Notes under the pieces: model-generated
Databases searched by the model: none
What the model was told of the DNA's origin: nothing
What the model saw: the letters and a program-made list of their open reading frames with translations, nothing else
Assembly: GCA_030612495.1 (NCBI GenBank)
Contig: JAUWNT010000009.1
Span: forward strand, 1-23,599
DNA: 23,599 nt
Direction: 5' to 3'
Source of the DNA: Candidatus Aminicenantota bacterium
Lineage (GTDB): Bacteria > Acidobacteriota > Aminicenantia > UBA2199
Program-made: the position numbers and the translations under genes
Part shown: positions 1 through 7,174 of the stretch, one piece after another
How positions within the stretch are numbered: the stretch's first letter is position 1
Layout of the letters: each line of letters begins with the position of its first letter

Positions 1-501
1 GGAAAAACCGGGCGAGTCTATGGAAATTTAATAAATCTTCTAACCATGATGAAGGCCTTACCCCTGGCTTATAATCATGATATGCAAGAAGATAAAGAAC
101 CTTTATTTGATACCGTATCTACTTTAGAAACTTCTTTATACTTAATGAGCAAGATGATAGAGACCATGCAGATTAATAAAGAAAAGATAGAGAATAGCAC
201 CAAAGGTGATTTTTCTACCGCTACTGAATTAGCAGACTATTTAGTGAAAAAAGGTTTATCTTTTAGAGAAGCCCATAAATTAGTAGGTAGCATCGTTATT
301 TATTGTTTAGAAAATAAAAAAATTTTGGAGGACTTAACTCTTTCGGAATTAAAAGTATTTCATAAAAATTTCAATGAAGATACTTTGAAGATTTTAAAAC
401 CTGTGTCCGCTGTTAAGGCTAAGGATTCTTATGGCGGAACTTCTTTAAATAAAGTAAAGGAATCTATTGTAAAGGCAAAACAGATTTTAAAAGAAAAATA
501 A
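1..501 (+). CDS. argH: Argininosuccinate lyase, C-terminal part (gene enters from outside the window)
   Basis: ArgH splits argininosuccinate into arginine and fumarate in the cytoplasm. The frame is open from the first base and the visible part is 166 residues ending in TAA. It begins GKTGRVYGN, which in this family directly follows the catalytic loop SSIMPQKKNPD; that loop is present in the second copy at 21726-22325. The LPLAYNHDMQEDKEPLFD segment and the C-terminal SYGGTS region are typical of ArgH. An internal ATG at position 46 has no ribosome binding site and is not a start. The protein differs from the second copy at about 19 of 151 compared residues. Whether this copy is full length cannot be seen, because the N-terminal two thirds lie outside. 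The family is certain; that this is the functional copy is inference, based on the decay seen upstream of the other one. Confidence 0.9.
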   Translation, partial: GKTGRVYGNLINLLTMMKALPLAYNHDMQEDKEPLFDTVSTLETSLYLMSKMIETMQINKEKIENSTKGDFSTATELADYLVKKGLSFREAHKLVGSIVIYCLENKKILEDLTLSELKVFHKNFNEDTLKILKPVSAVKAKDSYGGTSLNKVKESIVKAKQILKEK

Positions 502-655
502 TAATTACTTAAACTATTATTTTATTATCATTTTTATTCTTTTTAAAGAAATATTCTCTTTAATAAGGTTAAGATGAAACAAAATTTACCAGCATATTAT
601 TATATTAATAAGTGTTAATGAACAAGATGTTAAAATTTGTGAAATAATAACACTA

Positions 656-1363
656 TTAATATATTCTATGTTTTTTTGCCTCTTTTACAGCTCTTTTTGC
701 TAGAATATTTGTTGGATCAATTATAGGCACTTTTATGTCTTTATCTTTTAAGATTAGAGGAATTTCAGTGCATCCTGCAATAATTGCTTGTGCCCCTTTC
801 TTTATTTGTTCTTCAGAAATTTTTATAATTTGACTTTTCATTTCTTCTGATAAAATACCTGATTTAACCATATAAATTAAATCCATGATTTTATCTTGTT
901 CAGGTGGTGTTGGAATTAAAATATCAATGTTTTTTGCATTAAAGAAAAAATTATATAATTTTGCTTTATAAGTTCCTTTTGAAGCAAATAAACATACTTT
1001 TTTTAAGGAAGGGAAAATATTTTTAAAATAATTCGCGCTTTCTTTGATCATATTTAAGATGGGGATGTTTATATTTCGCTGAATTCCTGAGATAAAATAG
1101 TGGGCAGTATTGCAAGGCATAATTATAAAATCAGCACCTGCTTTTTCAAGGTTTTGGCCTGTTATGATTAATTCGGGAAGGGGATCTTTACCTGTTCCTG
1201 AAATTGCATCCGTTCTATCGGGAATTTTTGGATTATTATCGATAATGATTCTAAAATGATCTTGATCTTTTTCGGCGGGGGTTAACTTGATAATCTTATG
1301 GAATAAATCTAAAGTAGCTTCAGGACCCATGCCTCCTAAAATTCCGATAATTTTTTGATTCAT
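656..1363 (-). CDS. Aspartate/glutamate racemase family protein
   Basis: A cofactor-independent amino-acid racemase, 235 residues, the usual length for the aspartate racemase branch of the Asp/Glu/hydantoin racemase superfamily. The N-terminal GGMGPEAT (residues 10-17), the first catalytic cysteine in MPCNTAH (Cys84) and the second in AGCTEIPL (Cys198) are all present, so the two-base mechanism looks intact. The start is set by GGAGGT at 1373-1378 (complement), nine bases before the ATG. It is transcribed away from the GntR operon, and before the insertion sequence landed between them the two units would have been a divergent pair. Aspartate is the likelier substrate from the GGMGPEAT form, but glutamate or another amino acid is possible. 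The D-glutamate cyclase-like gene at 15694 makes D-amino-acid metabolism a reasonable theme. Confidence 0.9.
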   Translation of the reverse strand: MNQKIIGILGGMGPEATLDLFHKIIKLTPAEKDQDHFRIIIDNNPKIPDRTDAISGTGKDPLPELIITGQNLEKAGADFIIMPCNTAHYFISGIQRNINIPILNMIKESANYFKNIFPSLKKVCLFASKGTYKAKLYNFFFNAKNIDILIPTPPEQDKIMDLIYMVKSGILSEEMKSQIIKISEEQIKKGAQAIIAGCTEIPLILKDKDIKVPIIDPTNILAKRAVKEAKKHRIY

Positions 1364-1448
1364 TTTTTTAGTACCTCCTATGCCTTATTTAAATCATAAA
1401 AAATAAATGAACAAAATTGAATTAAAAATATTTTTATATTTTATCAAA

Positions 1449-1466
1449 AAAAGTTAAATATTTTGT
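1449..1466 (+). repeat. Left 18-bp target site duplication of the insertion sequence
   Basis: The sequence AAAAGTTAAATATTTTGT is repeated without mismatch at 2657-2674, and each copy abuts a terminal inverted repeat of the element. A long duplication of this size is, from memory, a trait of IS1202-related transposons (one subgroup is described with about 15-18 bp). Confidence 0.9.
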
Positions 1467-1490
1467 GTTAGTTACATTTTAAAAGTGAAC
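1467..1490 (+). repeat. Left terminal inverted repeat of the insertion sequence
   Basis: This end starts GTTAGTTACATTTTAAAAGT and pairs with the complement of 2633-2656, with 20 of 24 positions matching. The inner part, TTAAAAGTGAAC, matches perfectly. Confidence 0.88.
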
Positions 1491-1564
1491 ACTTTAAGGA
1501 TCAAAAATATACTATTTTTTTACAATTATTTAGCTGTAAATAAATTATCAGTTAATAGTTAAAA

Positions 1565-2541
1565 CTATACTAAATTAAGGTCAGAATTTTTAACTTTTTG
1601 TATACCTAAAAGATCATCTTCATGCCAGAATCTTATTTCTGTTAAACCAGATTCTTTATCTGGGATAAGACGAAGTTGGATTCTCTCATGTAGTGGCGTA
1701 CTAGGTACCCTTAATTCTAAATTATTTATAGAGACTTTACGGTAAGAATTTACCATTCTGTTTGCTCTTAAACAGAAGATGTCTTTTATTGATTTATACG
1801 GTGGTCTTACAGCAAATTCTCTAAATAAGGATTTATTTTCCTTTAATGCTCTTTGAAATCTAATATAAGGTATTTCTCCGGTAGTAGAATGAATCCATTG
1901 ATGATTATATTTTTGGATAAGGCTATTTAAGACTAATTGTGCTTGCTTGATATCAGAAATTCTCTTTCTATAACAAGCCCTTACTAATCTATCTTGAATC
2001 CATCTATATGGCCTCTCTATCTTCCCTTTGGCCTGGGGAGAGAGCGCATACTTTACCTTTACCCCACAATCATCTAAAACCTGTTTCCATTGTGGTTCAA
2101 CCTCATCGGTAAGTTTGTAATGCTTTCTCCAGTTGCTATCTCTCCCTTGTACAAAGCGGTAGACAGAATAGCTGTCTACATAGTAAGAATAGGGTATACC
2201 ATAGCCTAATATTACTACCTTTAAGGCAATAATATTTACCCAGGTGGTCTCTCTTTCTACTAAAACAGCATAGAGGATAAGCCTGCTGTAATCATCAAGT
2301 GATGTAATCAGATACCATTTATTCGCATATTTAGAGAACTGATGGTGAGAAGAATCATGTTGAATAAGCTCTCCGGGATAGTTAGTGATTACTTCTCTAT
2401 CATGTACCCTTCTCTTCGGTTTTGTAAGGTAAAAGCCATTTGTCTTTGCCCGGTTGATTATAGTAGAAAGAGATACCTTCTGGTTATAATCACTTTTTAA
2501 GACATCTTTTAATGGGTGAACTTTTTATGCAGTTGTTTCAT
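1565..2541 (-). pseudogene. DDE (rve-type) transposase, N-terminally truncated and frameshifted
   Basis: Reading the complement from 2524 to the stop at 1565 gives about 319 uninterrupted residues of an integrase-core transposase. Visible motifs are LIQHDSSHHQ (first catalytic Asp), DDYSR, YYVDSYSVYR (second Asp) and SPQAKGKIERPYRWIQDRL (catalytic Glu), in the right order; about 52 residues separate the second Asp and the Glu. The QAKGxxER form is typical of ISNCY/IS1202-like elements. There is no usable start codon: the frame opens just after a stop at 2525-2527. A short ATG frame at 2541-2509 (MKQLHKKFTH then stop) would join it by a one-base shift around 2509-2518. The N-terminal helix-turn-helix region is missing and fewer than 100 bases remain before the inverted repeat. 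The last 63 residues include an in-frame ATG that should not be read as a separate gene. Confidence 0.85.
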
Positions 2542-2632
2542 AATATAGGACCTCACTTTTTGATCCTATATTAATACAATTTTAAGTTATTTTTAGGAGT
2601 TCACTTTTAAAACGTAAATCATTAAAAAAACG

Positions 2633-2656
2633 GTTCACTTTTAATTTGTTAGTAAC
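2633..2656 (-). repeat. Right terminal inverted repeat of the insertion sequence
   Basis: Its complement begins GTTACTAACAAATTAAAAGT and matches the left end at 20 of 24 positions. It directly abuts the right copy of the 18-bp target duplication. Confidence 0.88.
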
Positions 2657-2674
2657 AAAAGTTAAATATTTTGT
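2657..2674 (+). repeat. Right 18-bp target site duplication of the insertion sequence
   Basis: AAAAGTTAAATATTTTGT, identical to 1449-1466. Perfect identity suggests that the insertion is recent or its site has been little disturbed. Confidence 0.9.
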
Positions 2675-2716
2675 TGCAAAGCAGAAAGAGAATGTGTATT
2701 ATATAAATATAGTATG

Positions 2717-2745
2717 TTGACAATATATATTATATCATATAATAT
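2717..2745 (+). promoter_or_regulatory. Sigma-70/A type promoter of the gntR-2-oxoacid oxidoreductase operon
   Basis: A perfect -35 box TTGACA (2717-2722) is followed after 17 bases by TAATAT (2740-2745). An overlapping perfect TATAAT lies at 2738-2743 with a 15-base spacer. It is 40-70 bases upstream of the gntR start and 43 bases downstream of the insertion sequence duplication, so the promoter survived the insertion. Its position overlaps the ATG at 2714, which argues against that upstream start for gntR. Confidence 0.7.
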
Positions 2746-2750
2746 ATATT
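2722..2750 (+). promoter_or_regulatory. Perfect 29-bp palindrome overlapping the promoter, candidate GntR operator
   Basis: Two 14-base arms (AATATATATTATAT and its exact complement) flank a single central C at 2736. The palindrome covers the spacer and -10 box and touches the last base of the -35 box. A repressor bound here would block RNA polymerase, and FCD-type GntR proteins bind palindromes as dimers and often repress their own operon. The arms are only A and T, so a chance palindrome is possible, although 14 perfect pairs is long. Confidence 0.5.
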
Positions 2751-2788
2751 ATTTACTACCAGATTTTATTTTAAATGGGGAGATATCA

Positions 2789-3460
2789 ATGTTAAGTAAA
2801 TTAAAACTTGAAAATTACGAACTATTGAATCATAAAGCTTATCTTGTTTTGAAGCGAGCGATTATTCGGGGAGACTTAACACCAAATTCAAAGTTAATAT
2901 TAACTGAAATTGCAAAATCTTTAGGAATAAGTAATACACCAATTAGAGAAGCCATTAATAAATTGTCAAGTGAAGGTTTTGTAAATATTATTCCCAACAA
3001 AGGAATTAAAATAGTAAAAATTAACATTGAAGATATTCAAGAAATTTTACAGATAAGAGCTGCTTTAGATTGTTTGATAGCTAAGCTGGCTGCAAAGAAA
3101 ATCACTGATAAAGAAATTGTTAATATGATGAAAATTATAAATAAAATGGAATATAGTGTTAAAGAAGATGATAGACTTACTTATAATGATTTGGATATTA
3201 AATTTCATGATTTTTTATTAAATATCACTGAAAATAATAAATTAAAAGAAATCTATAATAATCTAATAGTACGTGCTTATAGATTCAGAATTCGTACATT
3301 AAGTATTCCTAATAGGATGAATTTATCTTTTAAGGAGCACAGAGATATTGCTTTAGCAATAAAAGAAAGAAATCCTGACAAAGCAGATAAATTAAGTCAA
3401 ATACATGTGGAAAATATCTTAAAAAGTATCATAGAGGATGAAAAAAAGAGAATGATATAA
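2789..3460 (+). CDS. GntR-family transcriptional regulator, FadR/FCD subfamily
   Basis: A 223-residue DNA-binding regulator. The N-terminal winged helix-turn-helix (about residues 14-76) contains LTEIAKSLGISNTPIREAIN, the family hallmark. The C-terminal all-helical FCD domain (about 83-215) shows the Asp136-x3-His140 pair and His184 and His206, the usual metal or ligand-binding set; effectors of this class are often organic acids. The start is the ATG at 2789 with TGGGGAGA at 2776-2783. An ATG 75 bases upstream gives a hydrophobic 25-residue extension, lies in the promoter and is rejected. It is first in the operon, 54 bases before the oxidoreductase alpha gene. Likely role: substrate-responsive, autoregulated control of the downstream genes and perhaps of the divergent racemase. 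Confidence 0.92.
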   Translation: MLSKLKLENYELLNHKAYLVLKRAIIRGDLTPNSKLILTEIAKSLGISNTPIREAINKLSSEGFVNIIPNKGIKIVKINIEDIQEILQIRAALDCLIAKLAAKKITDKEIVNMMKIINKMEYSVKEDDRLTYNDLDIKFHDFLLNITENNKLKEIYNNLIVRAYRFRIRTLSIPNRMNLSFKEHRDIALAIKERNPDKADKLSQIHVENILKSIIEDEKKRMI

Positions 3461-3514
3461 CCATTTTGAAGTATTGCGTTATATTTTGAAATTATTACAA
3501 AGGTTAATTTGAAA

Positions 3515-4669
3515 ATGAATAAAAATATTAAACATGAGGGTAGGAGAATAAAAAGTGGTATACATTTCATACTAGGTAATTATGCGGTTGTAGAAGGAGC
3601 CCTAGCTGCTGGATGTAATTATTTCGCTGGCTACCCCATTACTCCTGCAAATGAAATATCAGAGCTAATGTCAAAACGCTTACCTGAGGTTGGAGGTATT
3701 TTTGTTCAAGGTGAAGATGAATTATTTTCTATTTATTCCGTAATAAGTGCTTCATTGGCTGGTGCTAAATCAATGACTGCCACTGCAAGCGCTGGTTTTA
3801 ATTATATGCAGGAGGGTATTGGATATGCCTCAGCAGTTGAAGTCCCATGTGTGATTATTGATGTTCAAAGATGCAGAGGTGAAAATTTTGCCACCCAGGC
3901 TGATGTAATGCAGATGCGCTGGGGAGCGAGCGGAGATTATGAAAGCATTGTATTAGCCCCTTCTTCTGCTCAGGAATTATTTGATTTTACCATATTGGCT
4001 TTTAATTTAGCTGAGGAATTTAGAAATCCGGTAATAGTTATGTCTGAAACCACTATTGCCTTAATGAGAGAAAGAGTAGAAATACCTGAAAAAGAGAGTA
4101 TAGAAATATATAAAAGAATGTATACATCATTAACCCCGGAAGAATATCTACCGTTTAAAGCAAAGAATAATAGCCCTCCGGAGTTTGCCCCAATGGGAAA
4201 AGGCTATCATACTTTATATACATTAAATTATCGTAATGAAGATGGGACTATGGATTGGGATGCACAGGGATATAAAAAATTATACCAAAGAATTACCGGT
4301 AAAATCAGTGAAAATAAAGATAAAATTTGTATAACTGAATCATATTTTTTAAATGATGCGGATGCAGTAATTATTGCCTATGGAAGTGAAGTTCGACCGG
4401 CACTCGATGCAATTGAAATGGCCAGGAATGATGGCTTAAAAATTGGGATGTTAAAGCTAATTACTGTTTGGCCTATTCATGAAAATTTAATAAAAGAGAT
4501 AGCCAAAAATATACGTAGAATATTTGTTGTGGAAATGAACATTGGCAAGTACGCAAAAGAAATTGAAAGACTATGTTTACCCTTTTGTCCGGTTACTAAT
4601 ATTACCAAAAATATGGGTATTATCCATACAAAAGAAGAAATATACGCCGCTATTAAGGAGGCATGGTAA
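3515..4669 (+). CDS. 2-oxoacid:ferredoxin oxidoreductase, alpha subunit (KorA-like)
   Basis: Alpha subunit of a thiamine pyrophosphate enzyme that oxidises a 2-oxoacid with CoA to acyl-CoA, CO2 and reduced ferredoxin in the cytoplasm. 384 residues from ATG 3515, the usual size for stand-alone alpha subunits. GYPITPANEI (39-48) is the signature loop of the pyrimidine-binding domain. Next come QGEDELFSI, the TATASAGFNYMQEG segment and VDVQRxxGxNFATQADVMQ-like substrate-site sequence, then the transketolase C-terminal-like domain (about 290-384). A TTG at 3509 is an alternative start; the AAAGG at 3499-3503 fits the ATG acceptably. The stop overlaps the beta gene start. 2-oxoglutarate or a branched-chain 2-oxoacid is likelier than pyruvate because of the separate four-subunit layout, but the substrate cannot be fixed by reading. 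Confidence 0.9.
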   Translation: MNKNIKHEGRRIKSGIHFILGNYAVVEGALAAGCNYFAGYPITPANEISELMSKRLPEVGGIFVQGEDELFSIYSVISASLAGAKSMTATASAGFNYMQEGIGYASAVEVPCVIIDVQRCRGENFATQADVMQMRWGASGDYESIVLAPSSAQELFDFTILAFNLAEEFRNPVIVMSETTIALMRERVEIPEKESIEIYKRMYTSLTPEEYLPFKAKNNSPPEFAPMGKGYHTLYTLNYRNEDGTMDWDAQGYKKLYQRITGKISENKDKICITESYFLNDADAVIIAYGSEVRPALDAIEMARNDGLKIGMLKLITVWPIHENLIKEIAKNIRRIFVVEMNIGKYAKEIERLCLPFCPVTNITKNMGIIHTKEEIYAAIKEAW

Positions 4670-5490
4670 TGGTACAACAAAGAACAAATCCGCTTAGGAA
4701 ATATATCAGGAATAGAAAATTACCCCATTTTTTCTGTCCTGGTTGTGGGTGTGGACAGATTTTGAATTATTTTTTAAAAGCAGTGGATGATTTACAGCTA
4801 GATTTTAAAAAAATAATTACCATCGGTGGTGTTGGTTGTACAGCAAGAATTCCGATATATCTAAATACTGATTCGCTTCATGGCGTCCACGGCAGAACAT
4901 TAGCCTGGGCAACCGGTATAAAATTATATAGACCGGATCTAAAAGTAGTGATATTTGCCGGTGATGGAGATTTAGTATCTATCGGTGGTAACCATTTTTT
5001 ACATGCTTCCCGGCGCAACCTTGATGTCACCGTTATTTTGGTTAATAATTTTAATTTTGCCATGACTGGAGGTCAGGTAGCTCCAACTACTCCATTTAAT
5101 TCGGTAACTATGACTACTCCATATGGAAGCAAAGAAAATACCATCGATGTTTGTAAACTTGCTGTAAGCGCCGGGGCTACATATGTATCTCGATGGAGCA
5201 CTGCTAAGCCAATTCAAACGGTTAAATCCATTAAAAAAGCCTTACAACATAAAGGGTTTTCTTTGGTTGAAATCTTGTCCCAGTGTCCCACTAACTTTGG
5301 TCGTTATGCTTTGAGAACAGGTGATCCGGAAAAAGTATTAGAGTGGATTAAAAATAGATCTATTTCAAAAACAAAAGCGGAAAAATTAAACGAACATGAA
5401 TTGAAAGATAAATTTATTTTAGGAGAATTTATTGATAAAAAAAGACCAGTATTTCAGGGGACCACTTTATTTAAGGAGGAAGATAATTGA
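4669..5490 (+). CDS. 2-oxoacid:ferredoxin oxidoreductase, beta subunit (TPP-binding, KorB-like)
   Basis: Catalytic beta subunit binding thiamine pyrophosphate and a [4Fe-4S] cluster. The N-terminal CPGCGCG (23-29) supplies cluster cysteines. GDGDLVSIGGNHF (98-110), followed by VNNFNFAMTGGQ (125-136), is the TPP/Mg2+ binding motif. The HGVHGRTLAWATGIKL segment (71-85) is typical of KorB/VorA-type subunits. 273 residues, normal for the family. The start is ATG 4669, overlapping the alpha stop as TAATG, because AAGGAGG (4655-4661) lies seven bases before it; the ATG at 4663 would be only one base from that site. The C-terminal 30 residues extend past the TPP fold, as in relatives. The stop overlaps the gamma start, so translation is probably coupled. 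Confidence 0.92.
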   Translation: MVQQRTNPLRKYIRNRKLPHFFCPGCGCGQILNYFLKAVDDLQLDFKKIITIGGVGCTARIPIYLNTDSLHGVHGRTLAWATGIKLYRPDLKVVIFAGDGDLVSIGGNHFLHASRRNLDVTVILVNNFNFAMTGGQVAPTTPFNSVTMTTPYGSKENTIDVCKLAVSAGATYVSRWSTAKPIQTVKSIKKALQHKGFSLVEILSQCPTNFGRYALRTGDPEKVLEWIKNRSISKTKAEKLNEHELKDKFILGEFIDKKRPVFQGTTLFKEEDN

Positions 5491-6047
5491 AACCTTTAAG
5501 TGTTAGAATTGGTGGTTTTGGAGGTCAAGGAATTATTTTAACTGCAATAATTTTAGGTACTGCTGCAGTAAAGAAAGGAAATTTATATGCAGTTCAAACT
5601 CAATCATATGGATCAGAAGCAAGAGGAGGAGAATGCCAGGCAGAACTAATTATTTCAGATAAACCGATAAATTCTCCTACAACTGAATATAAAGACATTT
5701 TCGTTGCTTTATTTCAAAGTGCTTTAGATAAATATCTAATTACGTTAAAAAAGAAAGGCACTTTAATAGTTGACCCTAAACTTGTAACAAAAATTCCTTC
5801 CATTGAAGCGAATATATATCAGGTACCAGCGACCGAAACCGCTATAAAACTTGGAAATAGAATAGCTGCAAATATGGTCGTTTTAGGATTTTTGCAAAAG
5901 TTTATCAAGATGATTAGCAAAGAGGACTTAAGAGAAGTTATTACTTCAATGGTTCCTAAAAAATTTATCGATATAAATTTAAAAGCATTTGATGCTGGCG
6001 TGCATTTTGCGGAAGATTTGGAAATAACAATGGAGGATATTGGATGA
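5487..6047 (+). CDS. 2-oxoacid:ferredoxin oxidoreductase, gamma subunit (KorC-like)
   Basis: Gamma subunit of the same enzyme, 186 residues. GGFGGQGI (9-16) is the family's N-terminal signature, followed by QTQSYGSEARGGECQAELIIS (38-58), the other conserved block, and it ends after the dimer-forming domain. The start is TTG 5487, overlapping the beta TGA, with AAGGAGGA at 5473-5480 six bases upstream; no ATG fits. The next gene starts in ATGA overlap. Three consecutive overlapping junctions show that alpha, beta and gamma are one translational unit. The delta (ferredoxin-like) subunit is not adjacent but lies at the operon end, 8049-8246. Confidence 0.92.
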   Translation: MKPLSVRIGGFGGQGIILTAIILGTAAVKKGNLYAVQTQSYGSEARGGECQAELIISDKPINSPTTEYKDIFVALFQSALDKYLITLKKKGTLIVDPKLVTKIPSIEANIYQVPATETAIKLGNRIAANMVVLGFLQKFIKMISKEDLREVITSMVPKKFIDINLKAFDAGVHFAEDLEITMEDIG

Positions 6048-7174
6048 AATTATATGAATTCCAGGGTAAGGAAATATTTAAGAAATACGGGATTCCAGTT
6101 CAGTCAGGATTTTTAATTTATGCAAATGATGAAGTTAAACATTTTACACCACCTTTAGTTTTAAAAGCTCAGGTATTAGTTGGTGGCAGAGGAAAAGCTG
6201 GAGGTATAAAAGTTTGGGATGGAAGTATTGATGTATCAAAGATAATAAATGAGTTGTTTGCTTTAAAAATTAAGAAAGAAAAAGTTAATGCAATATTAGC
6301 GTTGGAAAAAGTTGATATTTTAAGAGAAATTTATATTTCAATTACCTTTAATAAAAGTAGATCAATCCATGTACTAATAGCAGGTACCTCTGGAGGTATT
6401 GATATTGAAAAAACTGCTAAATTAAATAAAGAGAAAATACATTTTGTCGAAATTGATCCTTTTTTAGGTATATCAGAATATCAAATTCGGGGTATTGCAA
6501 AAAAAATTAATATAAAAAGTTATTTGGAATTTAAAAAAATAATTATGGCAATGTATAATATCTTTAAAGAATATGATGCTACATTGGTTGAAATAAATCC
6601 TTTGGCAATGACTCCTGATGGATTAATTGCGATTGATTCAAAAATTAATCTTGATGATCACTCCTATTTTCGTCATGAAGAATTGTTTAAAAAATTTAAA
6701 AAAGAAAAGAAATTAATCCAAGGTAAAGGTTTGGATATTTCTAAATCCAGAGATGATACAATTACCTATGTTCCTCTTTCCGGAAATATTGGAGTAATAT
6801 CTGATGGAGCAGGTACAGGTCTTTTCACCCTTGACTTGATTAGTAAGTTTGGCGGTACAGTAGCAAATTATTGTGAATTGGGAGGAATTACTAATTCAGA
6901 AGCAATGCTTAAGTCTTTGAAAATGGTTACTGGCGATTCAATGATTAAAAGTATATTAGTGGTTTTAATTGGTGGTTTTAACCGAATGGATGAGATGGCA
7001 AAAGGAATAATAAAATTTAAAAAAGAATTTAACAAAGATATACCGATTTTTATACGAATGTGTGGGACAAAAGAAGAAGTTGGTAAACAATTAATGAGAA
7101 ATGCAAATATACCAGTTTATAATAGTCTAAATGATATAGTTGAAAAAGCCGTAAATAAAGCAATGGAGAGCTAA
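6044..7174 (+). CDS. Succinyl-CoA synthetase-like (ADP-forming acyl-CoA ligase) beta subunit, divergent
   Basis: ATP-grasp beta subunit of an acyl-CoA synthetase (nucleotide-forming). In an anaerobe it would run toward acid + CoA + ATP. 376 residues against about 388 for SucC. KAQVLVGGRGKAGG (41-54) is the nucleotide-binding loop, and EINPL (183-187) is the Mg2+/nucleotide site. Conserved positions in the C-terminal CoA-ligase domain differ from SucC: GNIGVISDGAG (247-257) has Asp where SucC has Asn in NGAG, DVGGGA is replaced by ELGGIT (278-283), and GGIVRCD by GGFNRMD (310-316). These line the pocket facing the alpha subunit, so the acyl group may not be succinyl. Start ATG 6044 overlaps the gamma stop, with GGAGG close upstream. 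One base separates it from the alpha gene. I give no sucC symbol because of the substitutions. Confidence 0.85.
   Translation: MKLYEFQGKEIFKKYGIPVQSGFLIYANDEVKHFTPPLVLKAQVLVGGRGKAGGIKVWDGSIDVSKIINELFALKIKKEKVNAILALEKVDILREIYISITFNKSRSIHVLIAGTSGGIDIEKTAKLNKEKIHFVEIDPFLGISEYQIRGIAKKINIKSYLEFKKIIMAMYNIFKEYDATLVEINPLAMTPDGLIAIDSKINLDDHSYFRHEELFKKFKKEKKLIQGKGLDISKSRDDTITYVPLSGNIGVISDGAGTGLFTLDLISKFGGTVANYCELGGITNSEAMLKSLKMVTGDSMIKSILVVLIGGFNRMDEMAKGIIKFKKEFNKDIPIFIRMCGTKEEVGKQLMRNANIPVYNSLNDIVEKAVNKAMES

Larger units (their letters stand above)
1467..2656. mobile_element. Insertion sequence, 1190 bp, ISNCY/IS1202-like, defective
   Basis: The element is bounded by 24-bp imperfect inverted repeats (1467-1490 and 2633-2656) and by a perfect 18-bp direct repeat outside them. 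It carries one minus-strand DDE transposase gene lacking its N-terminal part. Extra subterminal motifs exist: GTTCACTTTTAAAACG at 2599-2614 resembles the end repeat, and AGGATCAAAAA occurs near both ends (about 1497 and, inverted, about 2560). Full-length relatives are usually longer, so an internal deletion near the transposase 5' end is likely. It sits between the racemase gene and the GntR promoter. Boundaries are seen directly; the family is inferred from the catalytic motif and the duplication length. Confidence 0.85.

Noticed and set aside
2714..2788. Upstream ATG for gntR giving a 25-residue hydrophobic N-terminal extension
   Set aside because: It lies inside the promoter -35/-10 region and has no ribosome binding site; the ATG at 2789 has one and gives the standard family length.
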